A DNA stretch of 50,083 nucleotides from Bacteroidota bacterium (GCA_014190575.1 BJGQ01000021.1:1-50083); one strand, 5' to 3'. Counted from the first letter of the stretch, positions 31,379 to 41,629 are shown. Notes: generated by a model from the letters alone, not told the origin. A program made the numbers and translations.

Positions 31379-33751
31379 ATGAATAAATTTCTTTTTATAC
31401 TTTTTGTTTTTCCGATAAACTTGTTTGCACAAACCGGAATTATTAAGGGGAAAATCTTTAACGCAACTTCCAATCAACCAATTGAATTTGCAACCATTGC
31501 AATAACCGGAACCACCAATGGAATTCAAACAGACGAAAATGGAAATTATGAATTGAAAAACCTGGTGCCTGGACTTTATAATATTGAAGTAAGTTTTGTG
31601 GGATTTAAAAAGAAAATAGTTTTAGAAATTCAGGTGACTAATGCGAAACCAGCAATTGTTGATGTTGGGTTGGACGAAACTGTGAGCGAACTGAATGAAG
31701 TGGTTGTGCTGGGAAATTCGTTTGACAAATCGGAAGAGAGTCCGGTTTCGTTGCGAACAATTGGTGTAAATGAAATTCAGCGGAACCCTGGTGGTAATCG
31801 TGATATTAGTAAAGTGATTCAATCGTTTCCCGGTGTTTCTTACACTGTAAGTTTTAGAAATGATATAATTATCAGAGGAGGAGCACCAAACGAAAATCGT
31901 TTTTATCTCGATGGAGTTGAAGTTCCAAACATCAATCATTTTGCTACTCAAGGTTCTTCCGGCGGTCCGGTTGGAATGATAAATGTTGATTTTATTAAAG
32001 TGGTAGAATTTTATTCGGGAGCATTTCCGGTGAATCGAGGAAACACATTAAGTTCAGTTTTTAATTTCACGCAAAAGGATGGACGAAGCGATCACTTGGG
32101 TTTTACAGCCACTGTTGGTTCAAGTGATATTGGGTTAACACTGGAAGGACCAATTACTAAGAAATCAACTTTTTTGTTTTCAGCACGACGGTCGTACCTG
32201 CAGTTTTTATTTAAAACTTTGGGTTTGCCATTTCTCCCAACCTACAATGATTTTCAATTTAAGGAACGGATAAAACTGAACACAAAAAACGAAATCACTT
32301 TAATCGGTTTAGGTGCCATTGATAATTTTGCTTTGAATCTTTCTGCTGATTCTACACCTGAACAAAAATATATTTTAGGGTACTTGCCAACCAACAATCA
32401 ATGGAGTTATACAAGTGGAATGGTTTACAAACATTTTTCAACTAAGAGTTATCAAACCATTGTAGCCAGCCGGAATCATTTGAATAACACCGCAACAAAG
32501 TATTTTAATAACGACGAATCGCAATATGCAATTTATAAATATGTTTCAGAAGAAATTGAAAATAAATTGCGACTGGAAAATACTTACAATCATAAAGGAT
32601 TGAAAATAAATTATGGTGCAGGGTATGAATTTGTGCAATACAAAAACAAAACTTTCAATCGTATTTCAACACCATTCGGAATTCAATTGATTGATTTTAA
32701 TTCTGATTTATCATTTAGTAAATTCTCAATATTCACTCAGGCAACAAAAGGATTTTCGGGAGAACGAGTTATTGTTTCACTTGGTGCGCGAACAGATTTT
32801 AATGATTATTCCAATGAGATGATTAATCCTTTGAAACAAATTTCGCCGAGAGTTTCGCTGACTTATAACTTATCAGAAAAAATTTCACTGAATTTTAATT
32901 CCGGAATATATTATCAGTTGCCTGCTTACACAGTGCTTGGTTATCGTGATTCATCAAATAGATTTGTGAATAAACAAAACGGAATAAAATATATTTCATG
33001 CAAGCACATTGTTATCGGTACCGAATACAACACAAAAACAAATACTCGAATTGCGGTAGAAGGATTTTATAAATTGTATAATAATTATCCGTTTCTCACC
33101 AATGATTCTGTTTCGCTTGCAAACCTTGGTGGCGATTTTGGTGTAGTTGGAAATGAACCAGCAGTTTCAACTTCAAACGGCAAAAGTTATGGAGTGGAAT
33201 TATTAGTTCAGCAAAAATATTTTAAAGGGTTTTATGGATTGGTTGCAGTAACTCTATACAGAAGTTTGTTTGACGACAGGAATAAAAAACTCATTCCATC
33301 TTCATGGGACAATCAAGTTGTGATTGCAATAACTGCCGGAAAAAAAATTGGTAAGACATGGGAGATAGGAGCAAAGTGGCGCTACAGTGGTGGTGCTCCT
33401 TACACACCATACGATGTTTCGCGTAGTTCGTTAATATCAGTTTGGGATATAGCAGGAAGAGGGTTGGTGGATTATTCACAACTGAACACACAACGGATTA
33501 AATCATTTCATCAGTTGGATTTCAGAATCGATAAAAAATTCTTCTTCAAAAAAATTAACCTAAACACTTACATTGATATACAGAATGCATATAATTTCAA
33601 AGCTGAATTGCAACCATACTTAGATGTTGAAAGAGATGCAACAGGAAATCCAATGGTAAACCAAAATGATTTGCTTCGATACAATACCTACTTTGTAAAA
33701 AATCAAACAGGAAATTTACTCCCAAGCATTGGAGTTGTTTTGGAATTCTGA
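31379..33751 (+). CDS. TonB-dependent outer-membrane receptor with carboxypeptidase-regulatory-like domain
   Basis: A 790-aa outer-membrane transporter. A signal peptide (about 1-18, MNKFLFILFVFPINLFAQ) is followed by a CarboxypepD_reg-like domain (about 20-105; IIKGKIFNATSNQPIEFATI, DENGNYELKNLVPGLYNIEVSFVGF), the plug (about 110-225; NPGGNRDISKVIQSFPGVSY, NDIIIRGGAPNENRFYLDGVEVP) and a beta-barrel to the C-terminus (ending in LLPSIGVVLEF with the terminal Phe). No SusD partner follows, so it is more like a non-Sus receptor for a siderophore, vitamin or peptide; the ligand is not known. Its stop is one base from the convergent OsmC stop. Confidence 0.93.
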   Translation: MNKFLFILFVFPINLFAQTGIIKGKIFNATSNQPIEFATIAITGTTNGIQTDENGNYELKNLVPGLYNIEVSFVGFKKKIVLEIQVTNAKPAIVDVGLDETVSELNEVVVLGNSFDKSEESPVSLRTIGVNEIQRNPGGNRDISKVIQSFPGVSYTVSFRNDIIIRGGAPNENRFYLDGVEVPNINHFATQGSSGGPVGMINVDFIKVVEFYSGAFPVNRGNTLSSVFNFTQKDGRSDHLGFTATVGSSDIGLTLEGPITKKSTFLFSARRSYLQFLFKTLGLPFLPTYNDFQFKERIKLNTKNEITLIGLGAIDNFALNLSADSTPEQKYILGYLPTNNQWSYTSGMVYKHFSTKSYQTIVASRNHLNNTATKYFNNDESQYAIYKYVSEEIENKLRLENTYNHKGLKINYGAGYEFVQYKNKTFNRISTPFGIQLIDFNSDLSFSKFSIFTQATKGFSGERVIVSLGARTDFNDYSNEMINPLKQISPRVSLTYNLSEKISLNFNSGIYYQLPAYTVLGYRDSSNRFVNKQNGIKYISCKHIVIGTEYNTKTNTRIAVEGFYKLYNNYPFLTNDSVSLANLGGDFGVVGNEPAVSTSNGKSYGVELLVQQKYFKGFYGLVAVTLYRSLFDDRNKKLIPSSWDNQVVIAITAGKKIGKTWEIGAKWRYSGGAPYTPYDVSRSSLISVWDIAGRGLVDYSQLNTQRIKSFHQLDFRIDKKFFFKKINLNTYIDIQNAYNFKAELQPYLDVERDATGNPMVNQNDLLRYNTYFVKNQTGNLLPSIGVVLEF

Positions 33752-33752
33752 T

Positions 33753-34154
33753 TCAATAATGAAATTGCAAATCCAGTTTAATATCCGGATGCAAACTCAG
33801 AATTACGGGACAGGTTCGAGCCGCATTTTCCAAAATGGCTTTTTCTTTTTCTGAATAGTTATTTTCAGTAAAATAAAAGTTGAGATGCAGTTCAGAAATT
33901 TTTCGGGGATTATTTGTCATCACCTTTAAAACTTCAACTCTGGTTCCATCCAATTGAATATTATGTGTGCGCGAAGCAATTCCCATAATTGATACTGCGC
34001 AACTTCCGGTGGCGGCGGCAACAATATCAGTTGGAGAAAAAGCTTGCCCTTTACCATGATTATCTGTTGGTGCGTCAGTAACAACTATTTCTCCTGAGTT
34101 TAAGTGCTTCATTTCGCAACGCAATTCTCCCTTGTAAACAATTTCAGCTGTCAT
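33753..34154 (-). CDS. OsmC/Ohr-family peroxide-reducing protein
   Basis: A 133-aa OsmC-family protein, a thiol-dependent peroxidase of the organic hydroperoxide type. The start at 34154 is chosen because the frame to 34193 begins at a TTG inside a promoter box. The two redox cysteines are in place: Cys52 in AAATGSCAVSIMG and Cys115 in AARTCPVILSLHP. The N-terminal MTAEIVYKGELRCEMKHL and FSPTDIVAAATGSC match the OsmC group rather than Ohr. It acts in the cytoplasm. It converges on the receptor gene with one base between stops and is divergent from the barrel gene. Confidence 0.92.
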   Translation of the reverse strand: MTAEIVYKGELRCEMKHLNSGEIVVTDAPTDNHGKGQAFSPTDIVAAATGSCAVSIMGIASRTHNIQLDGTRVEVLKVMTNNPRKISELHLNFYFTENNYSEKEKAILENAARTCPVILSLHPDIKLDLQFHY

Positions 34155-34190
34155 ATTAATCAAATTATTTCCTTCATTTTTTAACCGAAT

Positions 34191-34198
34191 CAAAAGTA
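34191..34198 (-). promoter_or_regulatory. Minus-7 box TACTTTTG of osmC
   Basis: Exact TAnnTTTG match on the minus strand, 36 nt before the ATG at 34154. The extended frame start at 34193 falls within this box, supporting the later start. Confidence 0.4.
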
Positions 34199-34211
34199 TT
34201 AATATTGAAGG

Positions 34212-34970
34212 GTGAAAAAAACAAGTTTAATCTTTTCCTTTTTACTTAATGTGTTTATCGTTTCTGCGCAATCAGGAAGCAAAGAAATGTTGTATGAAAA
34301 ATTTTGGTCAACAGGATTAAATATTTCAAACAGTGGTTTCAATTTTAATTATACCCACGGGTTAATTACGAATGTACATACGAGGAAGTTTTTTGAAATC
34401 GAATTTGCCATTGTTCACGATCCGAAAGAATATAAACAAACGAAAGAAAATCCGTTTCAACAAACAGATGTTCCAAATCCGAAACCTTTTATTTATGGAA
34501 AGCAGAATTCATTTTTCAACCTTAATTTTTCTTATGGAGTTTATAAGGAATTGGGGAGAAGAGCTGATAGAGCTGGAGTTAGTGTTGGTATAAAAGCGAT
34601 TGGAGGATTTTCACTAGGAATTTTAAAACCTTATTCATTAGCTTTACTATATCCGATTGATAATTTTCAAGCCGAATTGAAATATGAAACTTATTCTGTA
34701 GAAAATAAAAATGTTTTTTTGAATTTGAATTCTATTTATGGCGGAGGATTATTTTCAGACGGACTAACGCATATGAAATTTGTTCCGGGCATTCATACTA
34801 AAATTGGAACGCATTTCGACTATGCAATTTATAGTGAATATTTAAAGTCAATTGAAGCCGGAGTTTTTTTAAATGCATATTATAAAGGTGTTCCGATAAT
34901 GCTTATAAAAAAGAACCAACAATTTTATCCTGGTATTTATGTTGGATTTGAATTTGGGAAAAAGTCCTGA
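34212..34970 (+). CDS. Predicted outer-membrane beta-barrel protein upstream of lipA
   Basis: A 252-aa exported protein with a signal peptide (MKKTSLIFSFLLNVFIVSAQ) and a body of alternating hydrophobic/polar strands that ends in GIYVGFEFGKKS, consistent with a small outer-membrane beta-barrel. No domain name is recognisable. It starts at a GTG (34212), with no in-frame ATG ahead of the signal. It sits 9 bp before lipA, so they are likely co-transcribed. The functional link to lipoate synthesis is not evident. Only 57 bp separate it from the divergent OsmC gene, so any promoter must lie within that gap or overlap osmC. Confidence 0.8.
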   Translation: MKKTSLIFSFLLNVFIVSAQSGSKEMLYEKFWSTGLNISNSGFNFNYTHGLITNVHTRKFFEIEFAIVHDPKEYKQTKENPFQQTDVPNPKPFIYGKQNSFFNLNFSYGVYKELGRRADRAGVSVGIKAIGGFSLGILKPYSLALLYPIDNFQAELKYETYSVENKNVFLNLNSIYGGGLFSDGLTHMKFVPGIHTKIGTHFDYAIYSEYLKSIEAGVFLNAYYKGVPIMLIKKNQQFYPGIYVGFEFGKKS

Positions 34971-34979
34971 CCAATTGAA

Positions 34980-35852
34980 ATGATTGAAACTTCTGAAGTA
35001 AAAATTGAAGAAAGAAAAAGAAAGCCAGAATGGCTTCGTGTAAAGTTGCCAACCGGCGAAGGCTATCGACATGTTCGAGGATTAGTAAATAAATATAAAT
35101 TACACACGATATGCGAGAGTGGTAATTGCCCAAACATGGGTGAATGCTGGGGGGCAGGCACTGCAACATTTATGATACTTGGAAATGTATGTACAAGAAG
35201 TTGTGGATTTTGTGCTGTTCTTACGGGCATGCCAACTGAATTAGATTGGGATGAACCACGAAGAGTGGCTGAAGCAATAAAATTAATGAAAGTAAAACAT
35301 GCAGTACTTACATCTGTCAATCGTGACGAAATGAAAGACGGAGGTGCAGCTATTTGGGCAGCTACTGTAAATGCTGTCAGAGAAATCAGTACTGGCACAA
35401 CAATGGAAACACTCATTCCTGACTTTAAAGGAAGTGTTGAAAGTGTTGAAAAAATAATTGAAGTGGCTCCTGAAGTTGTTTCACACAATATGGAAACAAT
35501 TAAAAGATTATACAAGCAGGTTCGTCCACAAGCTAAGTACGAGAGATCATTGAAAGTAATAAAACAATTGAAGGACGGTGGCATGCGAACCAAATCAGGA
35601 GTAATGGTTGGGTTTGGCGAACATAAAGAAGAAATTCTGCAGGTAATGAATGATTTGTTAGAACATGGTTGTGATGTCATGACGATTGGACAATACCTAC
35701 AACCAACAAAAAATCATTTAGAAGTAAAAGAATGGGTACATCCTGATGTTTTTAAATATTACCATGATGAAGGAATGAAAAAAGGTTTTCAGATTGTTGA
35801 AAGTGGACCATTGGTTCGTTCATCGTACCATGCTGAAAAGCATTTAAAATAA
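34980..35852 (+). CDS. lipA: Lipoyl synthase
   Basis: A 290-aa radical-SAM enzyme that inserts two sulfurs into protein-bound octanoyl groups to make the lipoyl cofactor of 2-oxoacid dehydrogenases and glycine cleavage. Both iron-sulfur cluster motifs are intact: the auxiliary CX4CX5C at Cys45, Cys50 and Cys56 ([12 protein letters not shown]), and the radical-SAM CX3CX2C at Cys71, Cys75 and Cys78 (CTRSCGFC). The C-terminal RSSY at 280-283 is a further LipA signature. It is 9 bp after the barrel gene. The lipoamide dehydrogenase that re-oxidises the cofactor is encoded at 42166-43554. Confidence 0.97.
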   Translation: MIETSEVKIEERKRKPEWLRVKLPTGEGYRHVRGLVNKYKLHTICESGNCPNMGECWGAGTATFMILGNVCTRSCGFCAVLTGMPTELDWDEPRRVAEAIKLMKVKHAVLTSVNRDEMKDGGAAIWAATVNAVREISTGTTMETLIPDFKGSVESVEKIIEVAPEVVSHNMETIKRLYKQVRPQAKYERSLKVIKQLKDGGMRTKSGVMVGFGEHKEEILQVMNDLLEHGCDVMTIGQYLQPTKNHLEVKEWVHPDVFKYYHDEGMKKGFQIVESGPLVRSSYHAEKHLK

Positions 35853-35962
35853 AACTTGCAGTTGTCAGATAAAGTCACATTTTTGTCACAAAGTTTTTAA
35901 GTGAAATAAATACTCAATTTCATTTTTAAATTTAAACTCTCAATTTGAAAAAATACCAAAAC

Positions 35963-38728
35963 ATGAATAATAAAATTAAATTCTCAATCTTCATTTTAAT
36001 GGCTGCAGCCACAACAATACTTGTGGTTTTAAAACTGAAGAAAACTGAAAATCGTTTTGCTGAGCAAAATGAAATGAAAAATGAAGCCGCCGAGGAAAGA
36101 CAGGAAATTGCAGGGGCCGCAAACTGGTGGAATAGCATGCGCGCAAATCAGAATACACACACAATTGATATTGCTGATGTGTTAAATGCGCGTAGAGAAG
36201 CAGATGAAAATTTGGCCAATACAACTCGTTCTTTAAGTTTAACTTGGGAAGATATGGGGCCAGATAATGTTGGCGGCCGTACCCGAGCAATACTTTTTGA
36301 TAAAACAAATCCTAGTCATGTTTTTGCAGGTGGAGTGAGCGGAGGGTTATGGGAATCAGCAAACATGGGACAATCATGGAATCGTATTAGTGGATTTACT
36401 GATGCAACTATTTGGAATAATCAAAATATCTCTTGCATAACACAAACCGAAAATGGAGATATTTATGTTGGAACAGGAGAGTACTTCGGTTTTTTTGAGA
36501 CTTCAGTTGTCGGAGGCGGAACAGGGTTTCCGGGAGATGGTATTTGGAAATCAACAGATCATGGAGCATCATGGGTTCATGTAAAAACGAGTGGTTCAAC
36601 TGTTCCTTCAACTTCCACTGCATGGTCATTTGTTACAAGTTTATCTTCTGGGGGATCATTGTTTCCAAATCGTGTGTATGCTACTATTAAAGCCGCCGGC
36701 TCAACTAATGGATTGGTTTATTCTGATGATGGAGGTGCAAGTTGGAGCAACACTGGATCTTCGGGTTTAACTTCATTAGGTTCTTCTGTTGCAGTAGCAT
36801 CAAATGGAATTGTGCATGCTATTGTTGGAAATAAATATTTTCATACTGATGCCACTGCAGTACCTACAACTTTTAGTTCATTAGGTGTTACTGGTTTACC
36901 CTTATCAAATCAAATAGCAAGAATGGCTGTGGCAGTGGCCCCTAGTGATCCAAATTATGTTTATGTTATTGCTTCAGCTTCCGGACAAACTTTACAAGGA
37001 GTATATAAGTCAACAGATGGCGGTTCAACATTTACTCAGATAGCTCCTGCACAATCCGGAACAAGTGTAAACTGGAGTCCTGTTACACAAGGTAGTTATG
37101 CATTGGCAATTGGCGTTTTACCTTCAAATCCAAATGTGGTTTTCATAGGAGGATTAGATTGTTACAAATACGATGTTCAATCCAATGGAACTTATGCCTG
37201 GAATAAAATTACTGTATGGACAAATTCACCATCGAATCCAGCATATACACATGCCGACATTCATACTTTTGTTTTTAATCCATCAAATGCAAATATGATG
37301 TTTATTGGTTCCGATGGTGGATTAAGCATGACGACAAGTGCTTCAGCTTATCAACCTGTATTTGGTACAAGGAATTTAGGTTATAATGTTACACAATTTT
37401 ATTCATGTGATGTTTTTAGAAACAGTGGAATTTTTGTTGGTGGAACTCAGGATAATGGAAATTTTCTAGTTGATTTTACTGGAAACACGACTAAAACAGG
37501 GGTGGCAATTAAAGGAGGTGATGGTGGTGATGTTCAAGTAAGCCAAAGTGATTCGTTTCCTCATGTGATTTTTGCAGAATATGTAAATGGAAGTATAGAA
37601 AGATCAATAGTTGGAAATAACAATTCAACATCTTTTTCTGGATTTTTTGACACGCATATAGACGCTGGACCAAGTGGAACTCCTGATGGTGAACCAGATG
37701 ATGGAGCAGCATTTATTGCTCCTATGTTATTATATGAAAATTTAAATGCAGACACAGCAATAAATTTTTACAGCAAATTTTTTCTTGGAACATATAATGG
37801 CGTTTGGATGACTCAACAGGCCATAAATTTTTCCGGAGCAATCAAATGGTATAAAGTTAGCAAAACAAATATAAGCGGAGTAGTAATTTCACTTGCAATA
37901 ACGCCTGATGGTAAATCTTTATTTGCTGGAACCGAAGGGGGAAATCTTTATAGAATTGATGGATTAGATACAACCTACGCTTATCATGCTAATAATATAT
38001 TTTATCCTGATTCAGTTGGAATTACTACTACACTTATTCATAATTTTAGTGGAAGATTTGTTACTGGAATATCGGTAGATAAAAGCAACGCAACTCATGT
38101 AGTTGTTACACTTGGAAATTATGGTAATACAGATTACATATATGAGTCAAACGATGCAATAACTGGTGCAACATTTACAAACATTACTGGTAACCTACCT
38201 AAGATGCCAATGTATTGTTCCGCTATTGACCCTACGGATCCTAACACAATAATAATTGGAACTGAACTTGGTATTTGGGCAACTGAAAACGGAGGCACCA
38301 CATGGAGTGAACAAAATAATACAATGGCAAGAGTTCCTGTAACCAAGCTTCGTCAGGTTCCGGTTGGCAATTATTTAAATGCTGTGTATGCAAGTACTTA
38401 TGGAAATGGCGTTTGGCGTACATTTAGTAATTCAGCTGTGTCAATTCAAGATATAAAAACTAATTCTGATTCGGAGATGAAAGTGTTTCCAAACCCTGCT
38501 TCTGATGAAATAAATTTTATTTCTCAATCATTATGGGGAAACAATACTGTTCGGGCAAACTTGATAAGTACTAATGGCAGATTAATTAAGTCGATTGATT
38601 ATGGGAAAATGCCTTTTGGAATATTTACATTGAAAATTAATTTATCTGATGTCGCAACTGGAAATTATTTATTACAAGTAATTTCTGGAAGCAATCAATC
38701 AGTTTCTAAGGTTTCTGTAATTCATTGA
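35963..38728 (+). CDS. Large T9SS-secreted sialidase/VPS10-type beta-propeller protein
   Basis: A 921-aa secreted protein. The start at 35963 (MNNKIKFSIFILMAAATTILV) is an ATG; an in-frame TTG at 35945 is less likely. A membrane-anchoring signal is followed by a long propeller with many Asp-box (S/T-x-D-x-G-x-T/S-W) motifs: WKSTDHGASWVHV, VYSDDGGASWSNT, VYKSTDGGSTFTQ and ATENGGTTWSEQ. Such BNR/VPS10 propellers occur in exported proteins of unknown ligand. The last ~75 residues (MKVFPNPASDEINFIS ... ATGNYLLQVIS) are a type A T9SS sorting domain. It probably becomes a surface or secreted protein; whether it cleaves glycans is not inferable. A strong terminator follows. Confidence 0.88.
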   Translation: MNNKIKFSIFILMAAATTILVVLKLKKTENRFAEQNEMKNEAAEERQEIAGAANWWNSMRANQNTHTIDIADVLNARREADENLANTTRSLSLTWEDMGPDNVGGRTRAILFDKTNPSHVFAGGVSGGLWESANMGQSWNRISGFTDATIWNNQNISCITQTENGDIYVGTGEYFGFFETSVVGGGTGFPGDGIWKSTDHGASWVHVKTSGSTVPSTSTAWSFVTSLSSGGSLFPNRVYATIKAAGSTNGLVYSDDGGASWSNTGSSGLTSLGSSVAVASNGIVHAIVGNKYFHTDATAVPTTFSSLGVTGLPLSNQIARMAVAVAPSDPNYVYVIASASGQTLQGVYKSTDGGSTFTQIAPAQSGTSVNWSPVTQGSYALAIGVLPSNPNVVFIGGLDCYKYDVQSNGTYAWNKITVWTNSPSNPAYTHADIHTFVFNPSNANMMFIGSDGGLSMTTSASAYQPVFGTRNLGYNVTQFYSCDVFRNSGIFVGGTQDNGNFLVDFTGNTTKTGVAIKGGDGGDVQVSQSDSFPHVIFAEYVNGSIERSIVGNNNSTSFSGFFDTHIDAGPSGTPDGEPDDGAAFIAPMLLYENLNADTAINFYSKFFLGTYNGVWMTQQAINFSGAIKWYKVSKTNISGVVISLAITPDGKSLFAGTEGGNLYRIDGLDTTYAYHANNIFYPDSVGITTTLIHNFSGRFVTGISVDKSNATHVVVTLGNYGNTDYIYESNDAITGATFTNITGNLPKMPMYCSAIDPTDPNTIIIGTELGIWATENGGTTWSEQNNTMARVPVTKLRQVPVGNYLNAVYASTYGNGVWRTFSNSAVSIQDIKTNSDSEMKVFPNPASDEINFISQSLWGNNTVRANLISTNGRLIKSIDYGKMPFGIFTLKINLSDVATGNYLLQVISGSNQSVSKVSVIH

Positions 38729-38740
38729 TTTTTTTATTTT

Positions 38741-38783
38741 AAATGCCCTTTTCTGTTTTTGCAGAAAAGGGCATTTGTTTTTT
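38741..38783 (+). terminator. Intrinsic terminator after the propeller gene
   Basis: A perfect 15-bp inverted repeat, AAATGCCCTTTTCTG and CAGAAAAGGGCATTT, around a 6-nt loop, followed by GTTTTTT. It lies 12 bp after the stop codon at 38728 and separates the two large T9SS genes. Confidence 0.93.
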
Positions 38784-38866
38784 AAAACATTGTTGAAAAG
38801 AATGAGTAATAACTAGTAATTTTAATTTTAGGATTAATAATAAGGAATGCTATTTTTATCTTAAGA

Positions 38867-41140
38867 ATGATAAGAGCTATTTTTTTTAATTTGATTTTTA
38901 TTTCTTTAAGTTTCGTTATGATTCTTAAGAATGAAAATACTTATGCTCAGTGTGCAATTCTTGAAACTTATTCTTCCAACCCAGTTCCCGTCGCTGGAAA
39001 TGCATATCCAACAAGCACAACTGTTACTTTTTGTTATTCATTAAATGGCTTTTGGCAAAATGGAGGGAATTATGTTGATGGATTTATAATCACTTTAGGT
39101 AGTGGTTGGGATGCAGCTTCTTTAACCCCTGTTTTAACGCCTAATTCATGTGATGGTGGAGGCCAATGGGGATTTTATCAAAGTGTGACTAGTAGCGCAA
39201 CTGGGGGAGTTTTTGGACCTGGTTTTTTTTACGACAGGTATGATCCAATTACTTTTCAATATAACAACAATCCTGGAGATGATTGGGGTGATTTTTCAGT
39301 AACCGGTACCTGCGAATGGGATCTTTGTTTTTCAGTAACAGTAAATTCTACCTGTACAAGTTCAGATCTTTCAGTTAGCGTAACTGCGGCCGGTGATGGC
39401 ACTGTAGGAAATTGGTTATTTCCTGATTGTCCGGGGATTCCTTTCTCATTAAGTACTGCAACATGTGTTGCTTATTGCACAGGTTTTTCTGTTGACGCGT
39501 CTGGGATTAATCCAAATTGTCTTGCGAATAATGGAAGTGTATCATCTCAAGTTACCGCGGGTACACAACCCTTTTCTTATCAATGGAGCAATCCTGGTGG
39601 TGTAACCTCCAGTATGAATAGTTTAACTCCAGGAACATATATTATTACTGTAACTGATGTAAATAGCTGTGTTTGTATCGATTCAATTTCATTAGTTCTT
39701 CCAAGCTCTTTTACAATGACTTCTGTTGTAAATAATGCAACTTGTTTAAGTTATTGTAATGGCTCAATTTCTCTTACAACCATTGGAGGATTGCCTCCTT
39801 TTACCTATCAATGGAGTAACGCTTTAGCACCAATTTCAAATCCAGGGAATTTATGTACCGGGACTTATTTTGTAACTGTTACCGATGCAAATTTATGTAC
39901 TGTTTCGGGTTCTTATTTTGTATCTGAACCTGCTGGGATGAATATTAATATGTTACCAACAGCAACAACATGCCCTGGTTCGTGTGATGGATCTATGACT
40001 TCTGTAGTTTCTTTAGGTACTCCTCCGTATAGTCTTTTATGGTTTAATAACTCTACTAGTAATATAATTTCTGGATTATGCTCAGGTCAATATAATGTAT
40101 CAGTAACCGATGCAAATGGTTGTACATTGCTTGGAAGTGGGGCTGTAAATCCACCCCCCACAATTATTATAAATACTCATCCTCATAATGTAAGTTGTAA
40201 TGGATTTTCTGATGGGTGGATAAGTTTTACCCAACAAAATGCTATCCTTCCATTTAGTTCTTTGTGGATGCCAGGATCAATTCCATATGATACTATTAAA
40301 AATTTAGCAGTTGGAACTTACAACATAACAATCACCGACAATAATGGATGTACTGGTAATTCAAATGCAGTTGTTGGAGAACCATTGCCTCTAATAATAA
40401 GCATTGTTACCTCTCCAACTTCGTGCCCTTTATCAAGTGATGGAATTGCGAGTACAATCCCTTCAGGCGGTACCCCACAATATACTTATAACTGGACAAA
40501 TCTATCCGGGCAAGTTTCTGCAATTGTAAATAATCTTGCAGTTGGTTATTACGAAGTCATAGTTACTGATTCACATGGATGTTCAGCAATTGCGGGTAAA
40601 ACAGTATTTTCAAATGATTTGTTTTCAGTTAATGCATATGGAGATACAACTATAATTAATGGCAATAACACAACCCTTGGGATAAACTTGGAGCAAATTG
40701 GAAATTATACTTATACTTGGAGCCCAATTGAATTCACAAGTTATCCATACTCTTATTCTACATTAGTAAATCCTCCCACTTCAACAACTTTTACTATAAC
40801 CGTTATTGAAGATGGAAGTGGATGTACAGGTATTGACAGTGTTGTAGTAAATGTTTTGCCTACAACTTATTTGTTTATTCCTAATGCCTTTACTCCTAAT
40901 AATGATGGATTCAATGATTTATTTCAATTGATAAAAGGGGAAATTGTAAAAATTGAAGATGTTCAAATTTTTAATAGGTGGGGACAAATAGTTTTTCGTC
41001 AACCTGATTTAAATTGGGATGGGAATAATTTAGATGGTAAGCCTTGCAGTTTTGGTGTTTATGCATATTATGTTGTATATTCAATTGAAGGCAATAATTC
41101 AACTTATCGGAAAGAAGGAAATGTTACCTTAATAAGGTGA
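38867..41140 (+). CDS. SprB-repeat surface protein with type B (CHU_C) T9SS sorting domain
   Basis: A 757-aa secreted protein. A signal peptide (about 1-27, ending TYA-Q) leads to an N-terminal cysteine-rich region of about 190 residues that I cannot name (SLNGFWQNGGNYVDGF, CEWDLCFSVTV). Five SprB-like repeats follow, each about 80 residues, of the form C-x2-4-C/S-x-G-S/W...G/L-P-P/Q-F/Y-x-x-x-W and ending in a V-T-D-x-N-x-C turn. The last ~90 residues (FIPNAFTPNNDGFNDLF, FNRWGQIVFR, GVYAYYVVY) are the gliding-motility-associated CHU_C type B sorting domain. SprB is an adhesin of gliding Flavobacterium; this homologue is likely a surface adhesin or structural protein. Confidence 0.9.
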   Translation: MIRAIFFNLIFISLSFVMILKNENTYAQCAILETYSSNPVPVAGNAYPTSTTVTFCYSLNGFWQNGGNYVDGFIITLGSGWDAASLTPVLTPNSCDGGGQWGFYQSVTSSATGGVFGPGFFYDRYDPITFQYNNNPGDDWGDFSVTGTCEWDLCFSVTVNSTCTSSDLSVSVTAAGDGTVGNWLFPDCPGIPFSLSTATCVAYCTGFSVDASGINPNCLANNGSVSSQVTAGTQPFSYQWSNPGGVTSSMNSLTPGTYIITVTDVNSCVCIDSISLVLPSSFTMTSVVNNATCLSYCNGSISLTTIGGLPPFTYQWSNALAPISNPGNLCTGTYFVTVTDANLCTVSGSYFVSEPAGMNINMLPTATTCPGSCDGSMTSVVSLGTPPYSLLWFNNSTSNIISGLCSGQYNVSVTDANGCTLLGSGAVNPPPTIIINTHPHNVSCNGFSDGWISFTQQNAILPFSSLWMPGSIPYDTIKNLAVGTYNITITDNNGCTGNSNAVVGEPLPLIISIVTSPTSCPLSSDGIASTIPSGGTPQYTYNWTNLSGQVSAIVNNLAVGYYEVIVTDSHGCSAIAGKTVFSNDLFSVNAYGDTTIINGNNTTLGINLEQIGNYTYTWSPIEFTSYPYSYSTLVNPPTSTTFTITVIEDGSGCTGIDSVVVNVLPTTYLFIPNAFTPNNDGFNDLFQLIKGEIVKIEDVQIFNRWGQIVFRQPDLNWDGNNLDGKPCSFGVYAYYVVYSIEGNNSTYRKEGNVTLIR

Positions 41141-41167
41141 TATAACATTTATATTTTACAATTAGTA

Positions 41168-41629
41168 TTATGAATCATACTTTATTCCCCACTTTATTTT
41201 CAGCCAAACCCTTTCGTGTAAATAATACAAGCCAACTTTTGTAAATACTTCTGTAAATCCAATGGCAAATGCTTTTGAAATTTCGTGAGTAACAAAAAAT
41301 GATATGATAATTGTATCAAGTGTACCAAAAAATCTCCAACTGATTCCTTTAACTAAACTCCTCCAATGTTTATCAAAATAATTTGTTTTTTGCTCTTGAA
41401 ATGATTTGGATAGAGGTTTTATAACTTCGGTTTGGCCAATGTGAAAAACCATCCAGACTCTCTCGTGAATATAAAATAAAAATATTTTTGTGAATAGTTC
41501 AATGAATCCGATTTTAAGCGCAGTGCCAATATTTCCTGTAAATAAATATGAAAGAAAAATCGTATCAACAGTTCCAATACATCTCCAAGTCATTCCCTTT
41601 ATCACACTTCTTAAATGAGATTCCTTCAT
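41168..41629 (-). CDS. Membrane protein with two tandem DUF2061 repeats
   Basis: A 153-aa membrane protein built from two similar halves: SVIKGMTWRCIGTVDTIFLSYL ... FYIHERVWM and SLVKGISWRFFGTLDTIIISFF ... YYLHERVWL, each a DUF2061 unit with two helices and a closing HERVW. Function is unknown. It follows the Rrf2 regulator gene by 87 bp on the same strand, with its own promoter-like box and a palindrome just upstream, suggesting regulation by that Rrf2 protein. In some Bacteroidota, DUF2061 genes lie near sulfur-assimilation genes; none are seen here. Confidence 0.88.
   Translation of the reverse strand: MKESHLRSVIKGMTWRCIGTVDTIFLSYLFTGNIGTALKIGFIELFTKIFLFYIHERVWMVFHIGQTEVIKPLSKSFQEQKTNYFDKHWRSLVKGISWRFFGTLDTIIISFFVTHEISKAFAIGFTEVFTKVGLYYLHERVWLKIKWGIKYDS

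Noticed and set aside
31271-31528. Upstream extension of the methyltransferase frame
   Set aside because: It overlaps the receptor gene start at 31379, contains a TACTTTTG promoter box, and shows no family similarity.
35063-35680. Long minus-strand frame (205 codons) opposite lipA
   Set aside because: It lies fully within lipA, has no recognisable domain or promoter, and its length follows from the codon use of lipA.
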